From NCBI RefSeq assembly GCF_003584105.1, contig NZ_QXFO01000028.1, positions 1-64,000 of the forward strand: a DNA stretch of 64,000 nt. The letters are read 5' to 3'. Shown here one piece after another: positions 35,097-43,594 of this stretch (the first letter of the stretch is position 1; each line of letters starts with the position of its first letter). Under the pieces are notes generated by a model. That model worked only from the letters and a program-made list of their open reading frames with translations. It ran no database searches and was not told where the DNA came from. This stretch comes from Flagellimonas taeanensis (lineage in GTDB: Bacteria > Bacteroidota > Bacteroidia > Flavobacteriales > Flavobacteriaceae). The position numbers and the translations under genes are program-made.

Positions 35097-35123
35097 TGTC
35101 ACGTTTTATACCACTATCTTGTT
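35097..35123 (+). promoter_or_regulatory. ECF41-type promoter of the sigma-factor gene
   Basis: TGTCACG (35097-35103), 16 nt, TGTT (35120-35123). The motif reported for group ECF41 is TGTCACA-N16-CGTC. The predicted transcription start is about 10 nt before the ATG at 35141. An inverted repeat (ACGTTTTAT at 35101-35109 and ATAAAACGT at 35131-35139) overlaps it and runs up to the start codon. Confidence 0.72.
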
Positions 35124-35140
35124 TTAAGATATAAAACGTT

Positions 35141-35965
35141 ATGGAAAACATTCATAAAACCTTGACGACCTATGCCTATAACATCTCAGGCTCGATGGAG
35201 GATGCCAAGGACGTGGTTCAGGATGTCATTGAAAAGCATATAGGGGCCGATAGATCACATATTGAGGATGAACGGAATTATTTGATCAAATCTGTTGTCA
35301 ACCATGCCATAAACCTGAAAAAAAGAAAATCCTATAAGTCCGTATATGGAGAATGGCTTCCTGACCCGGTAGACCTGAATCAGGCCGATAGCCATGTTAT
35401 AAAAGAACAAACAGCTTCATATTCCCTTTTGGTGCTGATGGAGAAACTGAACGCATTGGAACGCGCCGTATTTATCTTAAAAGAAGGTTTTGCCTATAAG
35501 CACAAAGAGATTGCGGATGTATTGGATATCCAGACCGATCATTCGAGGCAGTTGTTCCTTCGGGCAAAGAAATCACTGAAGAAGACGAGTTATATTGAAA
35601 AAAGAACAGAACCAGAGATTTTGAAAGCCTATATAAACGCCATTTCGAATGCGGATCTGGACAAACTCGAATCATTGTTGGTAGAAGATATTGAGCTCAT
35701 GGCCGACGGGGGCAGTACGGTTAAGGTCATCACAGGAAGTCTGGTCGGGGCCAACAGTACAGCAAAGCTGCTCCAAAATGTCTATGGACTGTTCTTGCAG
35801 GACAAAAAATACTTTATCACCGAGATCAATCATCAACCTGCTGTCGTCTTCCATGAAAATGATAAGGTCTATAACTGCCAAATCTTGGTTTGCGAGAACC
35901 ATCGCATTGCCAGCCTGTACTCCATTGTGGATCCCCAAAAATTAAAACTGCTAAAAGTCCGGTGA
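35141..35965 (+). CDS. ECF41-type sigma factor with fused SnoaL-like regulatory domain
   Basis: 274 residues. Sigma region 2 is at 10-60 with the DAKDVVQDVI core (21-30). A linker has WLPDP (72-76), corresponding to the WLPEP signature of ECF41/SigJ-like factors. Region 4 (about 95-150) is the -35-reading helix-turn-helix. A C-terminal SnoaL/NTF2-like domain (about 155-270) includes the DGG motif (189-191) of ECF41. In this group no anti-sigma factor is used; the C-terminal domain itself controls activity, both positively and negatively. The matching promoter motif lies in front of this gene and in front of the next (azoR), so autoregulation and direct control of the neighbour are expected. 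No ligand or stress signal can be read from sequence. Confidence 0.85.
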   Translation: MENIHKTLTTYAYNISGSMEDAKDVVQDVIEKHIGADRSHIEDERNYLIKSVVNHAINLKKRKSYKSVYGEWLPDPVDLNQADSHVIKEQTASYSLLVLMEKLNALERAVFILKEGFAYKHKEIADVLDIQTDHSRQLFLRAKKSLKKTSYIEKRTEPEILKAYINAISNADLDKLESLLVEDIELMADGGSTVKVITGSLVGANSTAKLLQNVYGLFLQDKKYFITEINHQPAVVFHENDKVYNCQILVCENHRIASLYSIVDPQKLKLLKVR

Positions 35966-35967
35966 CT

Positions 35968-35994
35968 TGTCACGTTTTTTTCATTGAGATTGTC
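35968..35994 (+). promoter_or_regulatory. ECF41-type promoter of azoR
   Basis: TGTCACG (35968-35974), 16 nt, TGTC (35991-35994), starting 3 nt after the sigma-factor stop and ending 15 nt before the azoR ATG. It differs from the reported TGTCACA-N16-CGTC at two positions and shares TGTCACGTTTT with the promoter at 35097. Confidence 0.78.
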
Positions 35995-36008
35995 TTCAAT
36001 AAAAAAAC

Positions 36009-36599
36009 ATGATGCAGACTTTATTAAGGATTGACAGTAGTCTCAGGAAAGAAGGCTCGTATAGCCGCATGTATGGGGACATTTTTGTTCAAATGTGGAA
36101 AGAAAGGAACCCAGGCTCAAAAATCAATTACAGAGACCTCAACAAGGATCGGATACCCCATTTGACGCAAGAGGTCACACAGGCCTTTTTTGGCAGAGCC
36201 GAAGATGATGGGTTACTAGAGATTTCGGACATGCTTTGTGAAGAGATATGGGGAAGTGATGCGGTGCTGCTGACCTGTCCGATGTACAATTTTGGAATTC
36301 CTTCTACACTGAAATCCTATTTTGACCATGTCATCAGGGTCAATCGAACTTTTCGATATCATGGCGACCAAGGTTATGAGGGGCTATTGAAAAACAAAAA
36401 AGCCTATGTGATCACTTCCATGGGAGGGAAAAAGACCGATCTGGAAACATCCGAACCTTTTGAGCAGTACCTACAACAATTATTGGGGTTTATGGGAATC
36501 GAGGATATTAAGATGGTATCCATAAACGGGACCGCATCGGAAGATTTCATTTTAGGCCAAGAAATACATTACATAAACCAAGTAAAACAAATGATATGA
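36009..36599 (+). CDS. azoR: FMN-dependent NADH-azoreductase / quinone reductase
   Basis: 196 residues, flavodoxin-like fold of the AzoR/AcpD family. N-terminal RIDSSLRKEGSYSR binds the FMN phosphate; LLTCPMYNFGIPSTLKSYFDHVIRVNRTF is the family core; VITSMGG lies near 137. Members reduce quinones and azo compounds by two electrons and protect against thiol-reactive quinones. ATG at 36009 or 36012; the promoter implies a very short leader. It overlaps the NTF2-like gene by 4 nt (ATGA). Placement under an ECF41-type promoter fits the common pairing of these sigma factors with oxidoreductase genes. Confidence 0.9.
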   Translation: MMQTLLRIDSSLRKEGSYSRMYGDIFVQMWKERNPGSKINYRDLNKDRIPHLTQEVTQAFFGRAEDDGLLEISDMLCEEIWGSDAVLLTCPMYNFGIPSTLKSYFDHVIRVNRTFRYHGDQGYEGLLKNKKAYVITSMGGKKTDLETSEPFEQYLQQLLGFMGIEDIKMVSINGTASEDFILGQEIHYINQVKQMI

Positions 36600-36967
36600 A
36601 TCAAACAATCCAAATAGAACAAGCCGTAAAAGATTTTATTAAGGCCGGGGATACGAACGATATCCAACTACTGGATCGGGTGTTGCACAAAGATTATCAA
36701 AATGTGCAAGATGGTTTTTTCGATAAGCCAGGCCTATACCAGTTCTCCAAGGAGGAATATAGACGATTGGTAGGGGAGAAAACGTTTGGAGGTGTACCCC
36801 GAACAATCACCGTCCATTCCATCGAAGAATACGGAAGCCATTTAGCTGTGATGAACGTTACTTTGGAAAGTGAAGCGCTGTTGTTCAATTCTGTGATCGT
36901 GGTCGTCAGGAAAAGGTCGGATTGGCAGATATTGAACAACTTTCCAAAGATTGTTGGAAAAGGATAA
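36596..36967 (+). CDS. NTF2/SnoaL-like small protein
   Basis: 123 residues with the cone-shaped NTF2-like pattern: an N-terminal helix with IEQAVKDFIKAGDTNDIQLLDRVLHKDYQNVQDG, a middle strand region with FSKEEYRRLVGEKTFGGVPRTITVHSIEEYG, and a final ALLFNSVIVVVRKRSDWQILNNFPKIV. This resembles the putative lumazine-binding/SnoaL-like group. It is translationally coupled to azoR. The fold is the same as that of the regulatory domain of the sigma factor two genes upstream, though I see no close sequence identity. Function unknown; ligand binding or a small-molecule reaction linked to AzoR is plausible. Confidence 0.75.
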   Translation: MNQTIQIEQAVKDFIKAGDTNDIQLLDRVLHKDYQNVQDGFFDKPGLYQFSKEEYRRLVGEKTFGGVPRTITVHSIEEYGSHLAVMNVTLESEALLFNSVIVVVRKRSDWQILNNFPKIVGKG

Positions 36968-36997
36968 GGCCTATTTTTGGGGATGCACCGGGTATGC

Positions 36998-39103
36998 TCA
37001 ACTGATATAATTCCAAATCGTCTTTTGGGCCATCATTCGGGTAAAGGCCCGGAGCACTGGTGCATTCTCCTCTTTTTCCAATTTGGGGTCGTTTTTCAGC
37101 AATTGCAAGACATGATACCGAGCGGTCTGTAAAATTTGGTTGTCCTTGACGATGTCCGCAATCTTTAAGCTGAGCAGCCCACTTTGTTGCGTGCCCATCA
37201 AATCGCCTGGCCCTCGCAGCTTTAGGTCAACCTCGGCAATCTCAAACCCATCGTTGGTGCTGGTCATGGTTTGCAAACGCGTTTTGGCATCTTCGGACAA
37301 TTTATGGCCTGTCATCAAAATACAAAAACTTTGTTCGGCACCTCGGCCCACACGCCCACGAAGCTGGTGCAATTGGGAAAGCCCGAAGCGTTCCGCACTT
37401 TCAATGATCATCACCGAGGCATTGGGCACGTTCACCCCGACCTCGATGACCGTAGTGGCCACCATGATTTGGGTCTCACCTTTTACAAAGCGCTCCATTT
37501 CATAGTCCTTGTCCGCAGGTTTCATTTGTCCGTGCACAATGGAAATTTGAAACTCCGGTTGTGGAAAGTCCCTGGCAATGCTCTCATAGCCATCCATCAG
37601 ATCTTTATAATCCATAGCCTCCGATTCTTGGATCAGCGGATATACGATGTACACCTGCCGTCCTTTTTTGATTTCCTCTTTGAGGAACCCAAACACTTTT
37701 AGACGATTATTGTCAAACCGATGTACGGTGGTCACGGGTTTACGACCGGGTGGGAGTTCGTCGATTACGGAAACATCCAAATCCCCGTACAGACTCATGG
37801 CCAAGGTTCGGGGAATAGGGGTTGCCGTCATCACCAACACATGTGGAGGGATATCATTTTTATGCCACAATTTGGAACGCTGCGCCACCCCGAAGCGATG
37901 TTGTTCGTCCACAATGGCCAGTCCTAGGTTGTGGAACTGGACCTTATCCTCCAAAACGGCATGGGTGCCCACCAAAATGTTCAGGTTCCCGTTTTCCAGC
38001 TGATTGTGCAGCAGGGTCCGTTCCGATTTTTTTGTGGAACCCGTCAACAAGGCAATCTTGATGTCCATTTGCCCCAAAAGTTCCTTGAGTCCATTGTAAT
38101 GTTGGGTAGCCAAGATTTCCGTGGGGGCCATCAAGCAGGCTTGGAATCCGTTGTCGATGGCCAATAGCATGCACATCAGGGCCACAATGGTTTTTCCGGA
38201 CCCCACATCGCCCTGTAACAAGCGGTTCATTTGAGCATTACTGCCCATGTCGTTGCGGATTTCCTTGATCACCCGTTTTTGGGCTTCCGTGAGTTCAAAG
38301 GGGAGATGGTTTTGAAAGAACGTGGTGAAATGTTCCCCCACATTTTCAAAAGGCAGCCCCTTGATCTTTTGTTTGCGGAGCATTTTTTTGGAAATCAATT
38401 GCATCTGCACAAAAAACAGTTCCTCAAATTTTAATCGGAACTGTGCCCGCGCCAACAACTCTTGGTTTTTTGGAAAATGGATGTTGAACAGCGCCTCCGC
38501 CTTTGGGATCAGCCGCAACTCTTCAAGAATGTCTTTGGATAATGATTCAGGAAAATAGCCTTTGGATTCCAATAAAAGCTGTTGCGCCATTTTGGAAACG
38601 ACCCTGTTGGTAATGCCCGAAGCGCTCAGCTTTTCGGTGGATGGGTAGATGGGCTGCATGGCAATTTTCAGCCCTTGTTGATGATGGTGCAACAGTTCCA
38701 TTTCCGGGTGCGGTATGGAAAAAGTGCTGCCGTATTGCGAAACCCGACCGAACACCACGTAGGGTTCGTTGATTTTTAAATTTTCCTTGATCCATTTATG
38801 GCCGCGGAACCAAACGAGTTCCATTTGTCCCGTTTCGTCCACAAAGGTGGCCACGAGGCGTTTTCCACGTTTTTGTTCCACCATTTTGAGGTGGATGATC
38901 TTCCCGACCACCTGCACATCGGCACCACTGGGCTGCAATTGGTTGATCTTGTAATAACTGGTGCGGTCCAAGTAACGATTGGGAAAGAGATGGAGCAGGT
39001 CCCGATAGGTCTCAATGCCCAGTTCGGCCTTCAGGACATCGGCCCGGTTGGGACCGACACCTTTGAGATAGGCTATGGGAGTTTGTAGAAAATTGGGATT
39101 CAT
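36998..39103 (-). CDS. recG: ATP-dependent DNA helicase RecG
   Basis: 701 residues. Branch-migrating helicase that remodels stalled forks and Holliday junctions. Domain order: N-terminal wedge with an OB fold (about 50-170; VVGKIIHLKMVEQKRGKR...), helicase domain with Walker A LLQGDVGSGKTIVAL, DEAH-type box IVDEQHRFG, TATPIPRTLAMSLYGD, then the second RecA domain with VIEVGVNVPNASVM and QLRGRVGRG. The TRG motif follows. The start at 39103 begins the conserved N-terminus (MNPNFLQTPIAYLKGVG); an ATG at 39151 would extend into the divergent M1 peptidase start. Ends in tail-to-tail position with the NTF2-like gene. Confidence 0.97.
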   Translation of the reverse strand: MNPNFLQTPIAYLKGVGPNRADVLKAELGIETYRDLLHLFPNRYLDRTSYYKINQLQPSGADVQVVGKIIHLKMVEQKRGKRLVATFVDETGQMELVWFRGHKWIKENLKINEPYVVFGRVSQYGSTFSIPHPEMELLHHHQQGLKIAMQPIYPSTEKLSASGITNRVVSKMAQQLLLESKGYFPESLSKDILEELRLIPKAEALFNIHFPKNQELLARAQFRLKFEELFFVQMQLISKKMLRKQKIKGLPFENVGEHFTTFFQNHLPFELTEAQKRVIKEIRNDMGSNAQMNRLLQGDVGSGKTIVALMCMLLAIDNGFQACLMAPTEILATQHYNGLKELLGQMDIKIALLTGSTKKSERTLLHNQLENGNLNILVGTHAVLEDKVQFHNLGLAIVDEQHRFGVAQRSKLWHKNDIPPHVLVMTATPIPRTLAMSLYGDLDVSVIDELPPGRKPVTTVHRFDNNRLKVFGFLKEEIKKGRQVYIVYPLIQESEAMDYKDLMDGYESIARDFPQPEFQISIVHGQMKPADKDYEMERFVKGETQIMVATTVIEVGVNVPNASVMIIESAERFGLSQLHQLRGRVGRGAEQSFCILMTGHKLSEDAKTRLQTMTSTNDGFEIAEVDLKLRGPGDLMGTQQSGLLSLKIADIVKDNQILQTARYHVLQLLKNDPKLEKEENAPVLRAFTRMMAQKTIWNYIS

Positions 39104-39149
39104 CGAACTAAAATATGTAATTTGGAAGGACTTTTGATAGGATGATGGC

Positions 39150-41264
39150 ATGAAGCTGAACCCGATTCTTATTTTTTTCCTATTTGTGCAATTCCTGAGC
39201 GCCCAGGTTCAGGACAAGGTGGATTTTAAATTTTGCGGAGCCGACATTTACATTCAACCTTCTGAAAAAAAAATATCTGGAAGATATAGTATTGAATTTT
39301 TGGCTCTTGAAAACGTAGAATCAATTTTTTTGGATGCTCATGATATGACTTTTGATAATATTGAATTAACCAGATACCAGACTCATAAAAGTGTTGAGGT
39401 TAATTTTGATGAAGTCATAACTGCAAATAAAATCATGATTAATGCACAATTCCAAGAAGGAGAATATTATACATTAACTTTTGAATACAGAGTAAGTCCA
39501 AAACAGACTGTTTATTTTTTGGGCTGGGACGATGAAATCGTAGGAAATGAACAAATCTGGACACAAGGACAGGGAAAATATACCAGTCATTGGTTGCCCA
39601 GTTTAGATGATATGACCGAAAAGACGACTTTTGATTTAAACTTTGTCCTTCAAGAAAGTTATCCAGTAATCTCAAATGGAAAACTAGAAAAAAAAGATAC
39701 TCTACCAGATTCGAAGGCCTTTTTCTGGCAGTTTGACATGAAAAAACCCATGAGCAGCTACTTGCTAGGCTTTGTGATTGGAGATTTTGATAAAAAGGAG
39801 CTCAAATCTTCGTCCGGAGTACCCATTGAACTGTATTACGAGCCCAAGGACAGTTTAAAAGTAGAGCCCACCTACCGCTACACCCAGCATATTTTTGATT
39901 TTTTGGAAAAGGAAATTGGAGTACCCTATCCGTGGCAGAACTACAAACAGGTGCCCGTTCAGGATTTTTTGTACGCGGGTATGGAAAACACCACCTGTAC
40001 CATTTTTTCCAACCAATACGTGATCGATTCCACGGCTTTTGTGGACAAAAATTACGTGAATGTCAACGCGCATGAACTGGCCCACCAATGGTTTGGGAAT
40101 CTGGTCACCGAAACCAGTAGCGAGCACCACTGGTTGCACGAGGGTTTTGCTACGTATTATGCCTATTTGGCCGAAAAGAATTTATTTGGTGAAGACCATT
40201 TCTATTGGCATTTGCTGGGAACGGCTGAAGCCTTGAAAAGCATTTCGGAGGACGACCAAGGGGAGGCACTCAGAAACCCAGGTGCGGGCAGCCTCACGTT
40301 TTATGAAAAAGGGGCGTGGGCCTTGGCAATGTTGCATGAAAGGGTGGGGGACTCCAATTTCAAGCGAGGAATCCGCAACTATCTCCAAAAATACGCCTAT
40401 CAAAATGTGACCATCCCCGATTTTATGCAGGAAATGGAAAACGTTTCAGGCATGGACCTTTCCGAGTTTGAACGGGAATGGTTGGAAGATCCCAATTTCC
40501 GATATGCCGAAGTCCAATCGTTTTTGATGCAAAAGAATACCTCCATCAAGCGTTTTTTTGAATTGAAGGAACAAATAGGTGAACAAGCGGAAACTGCGGA
40601 AAATCATTTGAAGGACATCTGGGACTCCTTGGGCTCCAGCCAACTGAAACAACATTTGGTCTTGGCGTATGCGAACCATTTTTCGCCCGGGTTCCTATCG
40701 GTCATTCTCCGCACGGGCGACCTCAAAGTAAGGCAGGCCGTTATTCTTTCCCTGGAAAAGATACCTGCGGAACTACAACAGGAAACCGAGAGCCTTCTCC
40801 TGGACCAGAGCTACACGACGATCGAAAGTGCATTGTATAAACTCTGGGGAGATTTTCCCGACAATAGGGAAAAATACCTTGACGATACCGAAGAATTGGA
40901 GGGGTTTCCCAACAAGAACCTTCGGGTGTTGTGGTTGACCTTGGCGTTGGTGACCCCTGGCTACAATCCGGGAATGAAACCTTCCTATTTTGAGGAATTG
41001 AACGGGTACACAGGGCCCGAACACCATTTTGAGACCCGCTTGTTGGTGTTCCAATATTTGAATACCATAGGGGGCTACAGCGATGAGACACTAAAGAATT
41101 TGGTGGAGGCATGTGGCCACCATGTATGGCATTTTAAAAAATCAGCTAGGGATATTTTGAAGGAATTTTTGAAGAACAAAGAAGGTTTGGCCCGGGTAAA
41201 GGCAATTTATCCTTTGCTGAACCAACAAGAAAAGCAATATTTGGACAAAACATTGGGAGAATGA
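39150..41264 (+). CDS. M1 family zinc metallopeptidase (aminopeptidase)
   Basis: 704 residues with signal peptide (MKLNPILIFFLFVQFLSA). Zinc site HELAH at 308-312 with the third ligand Glu331 in LHEGFATYYA. The aminopeptidase exopeptidase loop GMENT (a GAMEN variant) precedes it. After the peptidase domain comes an alpha-helical/ARM-type C-terminal region. Probably periplasmic or outer-membrane associated, digesting peptides for nutrition. About 39240-39720 is visibly more AT-rich (long A runs, many ATA/AAT codons) than the rest of the gene, so the N-terminal domain may have a different recent history. It overlaps the patatin gene by 4 nt (ATGA). Confidence 0.93.
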   Translation: MKLNPILIFFLFVQFLSAQVQDKVDFKFCGADIYIQPSEKKISGRYSIEFLALENVESIFLDAHDMTFDNIELTRYQTHKSVEVNFDEVITANKIMINAQFQEGEYYTLTFEYRVSPKQTVYFLGWDDEIVGNEQIWTQGQGKYTSHWLPSLDDMTEKTTFDLNFVLQESYPVISNGKLEKKDTLPDSKAFFWQFDMKKPMSSYLLGFVIGDFDKKELKSSSGVPIELYYEPKDSLKVEPTYRYTQHIFDFLEKEIGVPYPWQNYKQVPVQDFLYAGMENTTCTIFSNQYVIDSTAFVDKNYVNVNAHELAHQWFGNLVTETSSEHHWLHEGFATYYAYLAEKNLFGEDHFYWHLLGTAEALKSISEDDQGEALRNPGAGSLTFYEKGAWALAMLHERVGDSNFKRGIRNYLQKYAYQNVTIPDFMQEMENVSGMDLSEFEREWLEDPNFRYAEVQSFLMQKNTSIKRFFELKEQIGEQAETAENHLKDIWDSLGSSQLKQHLVLAYANHFSPGFLSVILRTGDLKVRQAVILSLEKIPAELQQETESLLLDQSYTTIESALYKLWGDFPDNREKYLDDTEELEGFPNKNLRVLWLTLALVTPGYNPGMKPSYFEELNGYTGPEHHFETRLLVFQYLNTIGGYSDETLKNLVEACGHHVWHFKKSARDILKEFLKNKEGLARVKAIYPLLNQQEKQYLDKTLGE

Positions 41265-42175
41265 GGGCATTGGTCATTTCAGGTGGGGGGAGCAAAGGTG
41301 CTTTTGCAGGGGGTGTGGCCCAATTTCTGATTCAGGAAGCCCAACACAAGTACGATCTTTTTGTGGGTACTTCAACAGGAAGTCTCCTGATTTCCCATCT
41401 TGCCCTCAACAAATTGGATAAGATCAAGGAAATCTACTCCTCGGTGAATCAGGACAGTATTTTCAACAACTGTCCGTTTGTCATCAAAAAAAAACACGGG
41501 GTCGAAATCATAGCCATCAACCACTGGAACGTGGTGAAAAATTTCATCCGTGGGAAAAAGACCTTTGGCGAGAGTGAGAACCTGCGAAAGCTGATACGGC
41601 AGTCCATTACGATGGAAGAGTTCAACGAGCTCAAGGAAAGCCATGCGGATGTGGTGGTGACGGTGTCCAACCTCTCACTGAACCAAGTGGAATACAAATC
41701 CGTGAACGACTGTACTTACGACGAATTCTGTGATTGGATCTGGATTTCTTCCAATTACACCCCTTTTATGAGTTTGGTGAAGAAAGATGGCTGCGAATAT
41801 GCCGATGGTGGCCTAGGCAGTCTGGTGCCCATCGAGGAGGCTTTGAGCCGTGGTGCGACGGAAGTGGATGTGGTGGTGCTGCACACCGAGGTGAACTATC
41901 TTAACCGGATGTCTTCCAAAAACCCCTTCGACCTCATTACTACCATTTTCAGTTTCATGCTGGATAGGATCGAGAACCAGAACATCCGTATCGGAAAGCT
42001 GGTGGCCAATCAAAAGAATGCCATCATCAATTTTTATTACACGCCCACTGTTCTTACTACCAACTCTTTGATATTCAATAAAGAACGAATGACCTTATGG
42101 TGGAAGCGCGGCTATCTATATGCCAAGAACAAGAACGAGGAAACCAGTCCTATCGACCCTGAACATCAGGAATAA
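41261..42175 (+). CDS. Patatin-like phospholipase family protein
   Basis: 304 residues. N-terminal glycine-rich oxyanion loop SGGGSKGAFAGG (7-18), nucleophile elbow GTSTG (near 38) and the Asp of the catalytic dyad in ADGGLGSLVPIEEAL (near 186) are all intact, so the protein should be an active acyl hydrolase. No signal peptide is evident, which suggests a cytoplasmic or peripheral enzyme acting on phospholipids. Translationally coupled to the M1 peptidase gene; there is no obvious functional link. Ends 23 bp from the convergent gene at 42199. Confidence 0.92.
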   Translation: MRALVISGGGSKGAFAGGVAQFLIQEAQHKYDLFVGTSTGSLLISHLALNKLDKIKEIYSSVNQDSIFNNCPFVIKKKHGVEIIAINHWNVVKNFIRGKKTFGESENLRKLIRQSITMEEFNELKESHADVVVTVSNLSLNQVEYKSVNDCTYDEFCDWIWISSNYTPFMSLVKKDGCEYADGGLGSLVPIEEALSRGATEVDVVVLHTEVNYLNRMSSKNPFDLITTIFSFMLDRIENQNIRIGKLVANQKNAIINFYYTPTVLTTNSLIFNKERMTLWWKRGYLYAKNKNEETSPIDPEHQE

Positions 42176-42198
42176 ATTCCAGACCTTTTAAAGGTGGA

Positions 42199-42720
42199 TC
42201 AGTTCCAAAGGTCTCCCACCTCTTTTTTCACATAGGCCAATGCGGTATTGGAAGGTGATTGCTTTTCCATGGTCTGGTTGAGGATATCCTCCCGAAGCTT
42301 GTCAGGAGAGTCGGTCTCGCTCATCCCGGCAGATCGGATGATTTGGATGGTGGCGTTTTTAGCCGTTTTGATAATGTTCCAGCATTCATCGGACATGTAG
42401 ATCTGTTGTGAAAGATTGTGCTCGAACTCGGTCTCAATCTGTTTGATCAACAAATTCTCATAATCACTTTTGCTCTTGCTTTTTGGCGCCACTCTTACCA
42501 CAAGACTGTTCAAGGCGATACGTTCCAAAAAAAGGGCCATTCGCTCATAGGCCTGTAACCGAACCGGAAGGGTGTCTTTTTGGGAGTCCTTGTGCAATAG
42601 GAAGCGTCTTCGGCCTTCTTCGTTTCGAGTGTGCAGCCTGAAGAAATAGAATGCGATTGCGCCGGTCACAACGGCAGGCAGTAAATAGGCAAAAAGCTGA
42701 AGGATATCATCTCCACTCAT
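42199..42720 (-). CDS. Conserved membrane-anchored protein of unknown function
   Basis: 173 residues. One transmembrane helix at the N-terminus (ILQLFAYLLPAVVTGAIAFYFF, about 6-27), then a basic stretch (RLHTRNEEGRRR) and a mainly helical cytoplasmic domain. That domain includes LPVRLQAYERMALFLERI, LLIKQIETEFEHNLSQQIYMSDECWNIIKTAKN and a C-terminal ALAYVKKEVGDLW. The whole looks like a Bacteroidota-restricted family, which I do not recognise by function. It follows the OmpA-like gene by 74 bp on the same strand and may be in its transcription unit. Confidence 0.6.
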   Translation of the reverse strand: MSGDDILQLFAYLLPAVVTGAIAFYFFRLHTRNEEGRRRFLLHKDSQKDTLPVRLQAYERMALFLERIALNSLVVRVAPKSKSKSDYENLLIKQIETEFEHNLSQQIYMSDECWNIIKTAKNATIQIIRSAGMSETDSPDKLREDILNQTMEKQSPSNTALAYVKKEVGDLWN

Positions 42721-42794
42721 AGGATAGTTTGGTTTTTTATTGATTTTACATTACCATGAACGCACCAAAATCCCAAAAAGTATTTCAAACTGCC

Positions 42795-43568
42795 TTATTG
42801 TGCCGCTTTTGCACTTTCCTTGGCCTTAGCATAAAAACCCTTGTAATCGGGCTGTAGTCTTATGTTGATGCCTTCCTTGAAGTTGCCATCCTTGACCACA
42901 ATGTTTATTTGGTCCGAAGGGATCTGCAGCACACCGACCAACTCTTTGGCAACGGCCGCTGCTTGGTCAAAAGTAGGCCCGAACTCCCCGGTAATGTTGA
43001 GACCTTCCACTTGGGTCCTGAAGGATGGATTGGACTTGATGACCTTGGCCACATTGACCAACCAGGCCTTTCCTGCTTCCGTAAGCTTTGTGGAAGTATC
43101 CGAACCAAAAAGGACGTCCAGTTTGTTGGAAATGACGATGCCCCCTTCGGCAACATTGACATTGGCATTTTCGCCCAAGGTCTGTTTTATTCTAGTAAGG
43201 GAAACAATGGCCGTGGAATCGTTGGCGGAAATCATGTCGTTGATACCGCTGAGTTGTCGTTCTTTTCGGGCAAGGGCAGCCATGGCCCTGTTCACGTTTT
43301 CCGAGTTCTGCTTGGAGAGCTCGGAGAAATTGCTCAAGTTGCCCAAAAGAGTGGCGTTTGCATCGCGTAGCCCAATGTTTTCGGTTTCCAGGGTCTCGGC
43401 TTTGGCATTGCTGGAAGAAATTTCCCGCTTGGCCTTGGCCAGTTCCTGTTCCACCTCGGATATTTTTGATTTCAGGTTGTCAATCTCGGCAATGAGCTCA
43501 CTTTTTTTCTGAGCGAACACTCCTGTGGAAAGAACAAGCAATAGTATAATGGGTAATTTAGTTTTCAT
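42795..43568 (-). CDS. Periplasmic coiled-coil protein with degenerate OmpA-like domain
   Basis: 257 residues. Signal peptide (MKTKLPIILLLVLSTGVFAQ), then a long coiled coil (about 22-115; SELIAEIDNLKSKISEVEQELAKAKREI and so on), then an OmpA-like domain (about 140-245). In that domain the peptidoglycan-binding Asp and Arg are gone: where OmpA proteins read G-H-T-D-x-x...N-x-x-L-S-x-x-R-A this has EGLNITGEFGPTFDQAAAVAKEL. Architecture parallels the OmpA lipoprotein at 51250-52122, so it is probably a diverged paralogue that no longer holds peptidoglycan. It ends in a Lys/Ala-rich tail. Located 26 bp downstream of the FMN glutamate-synthase-like gene. Confidence 0.7.
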   Translation of the reverse strand: MKTKLPIILLLVLSTGVFAQKKSELIAEIDNLKSKISEVEQELAKAKREISSSNAKAETLETENIGLRDANATLLGNLSNFSELSKQNSENVNRAMAALARKERQLSGINDMISANDSTAIVSLTRIKQTLGENANVNVAEGGIVISNKLDVLFGSDTSTKLTEAGKAWLVNVAKVIKSNPSFRTQVEGLNITGEFGPTFDQAAAVAKELVGVLQIPSDQINIVVKDGNFKEGINIRLQPDYKGFYAKAKESAKAAQ

Positions 43569-43594
43569 AAAAGGTAAAATATTTGGGGACTAAG

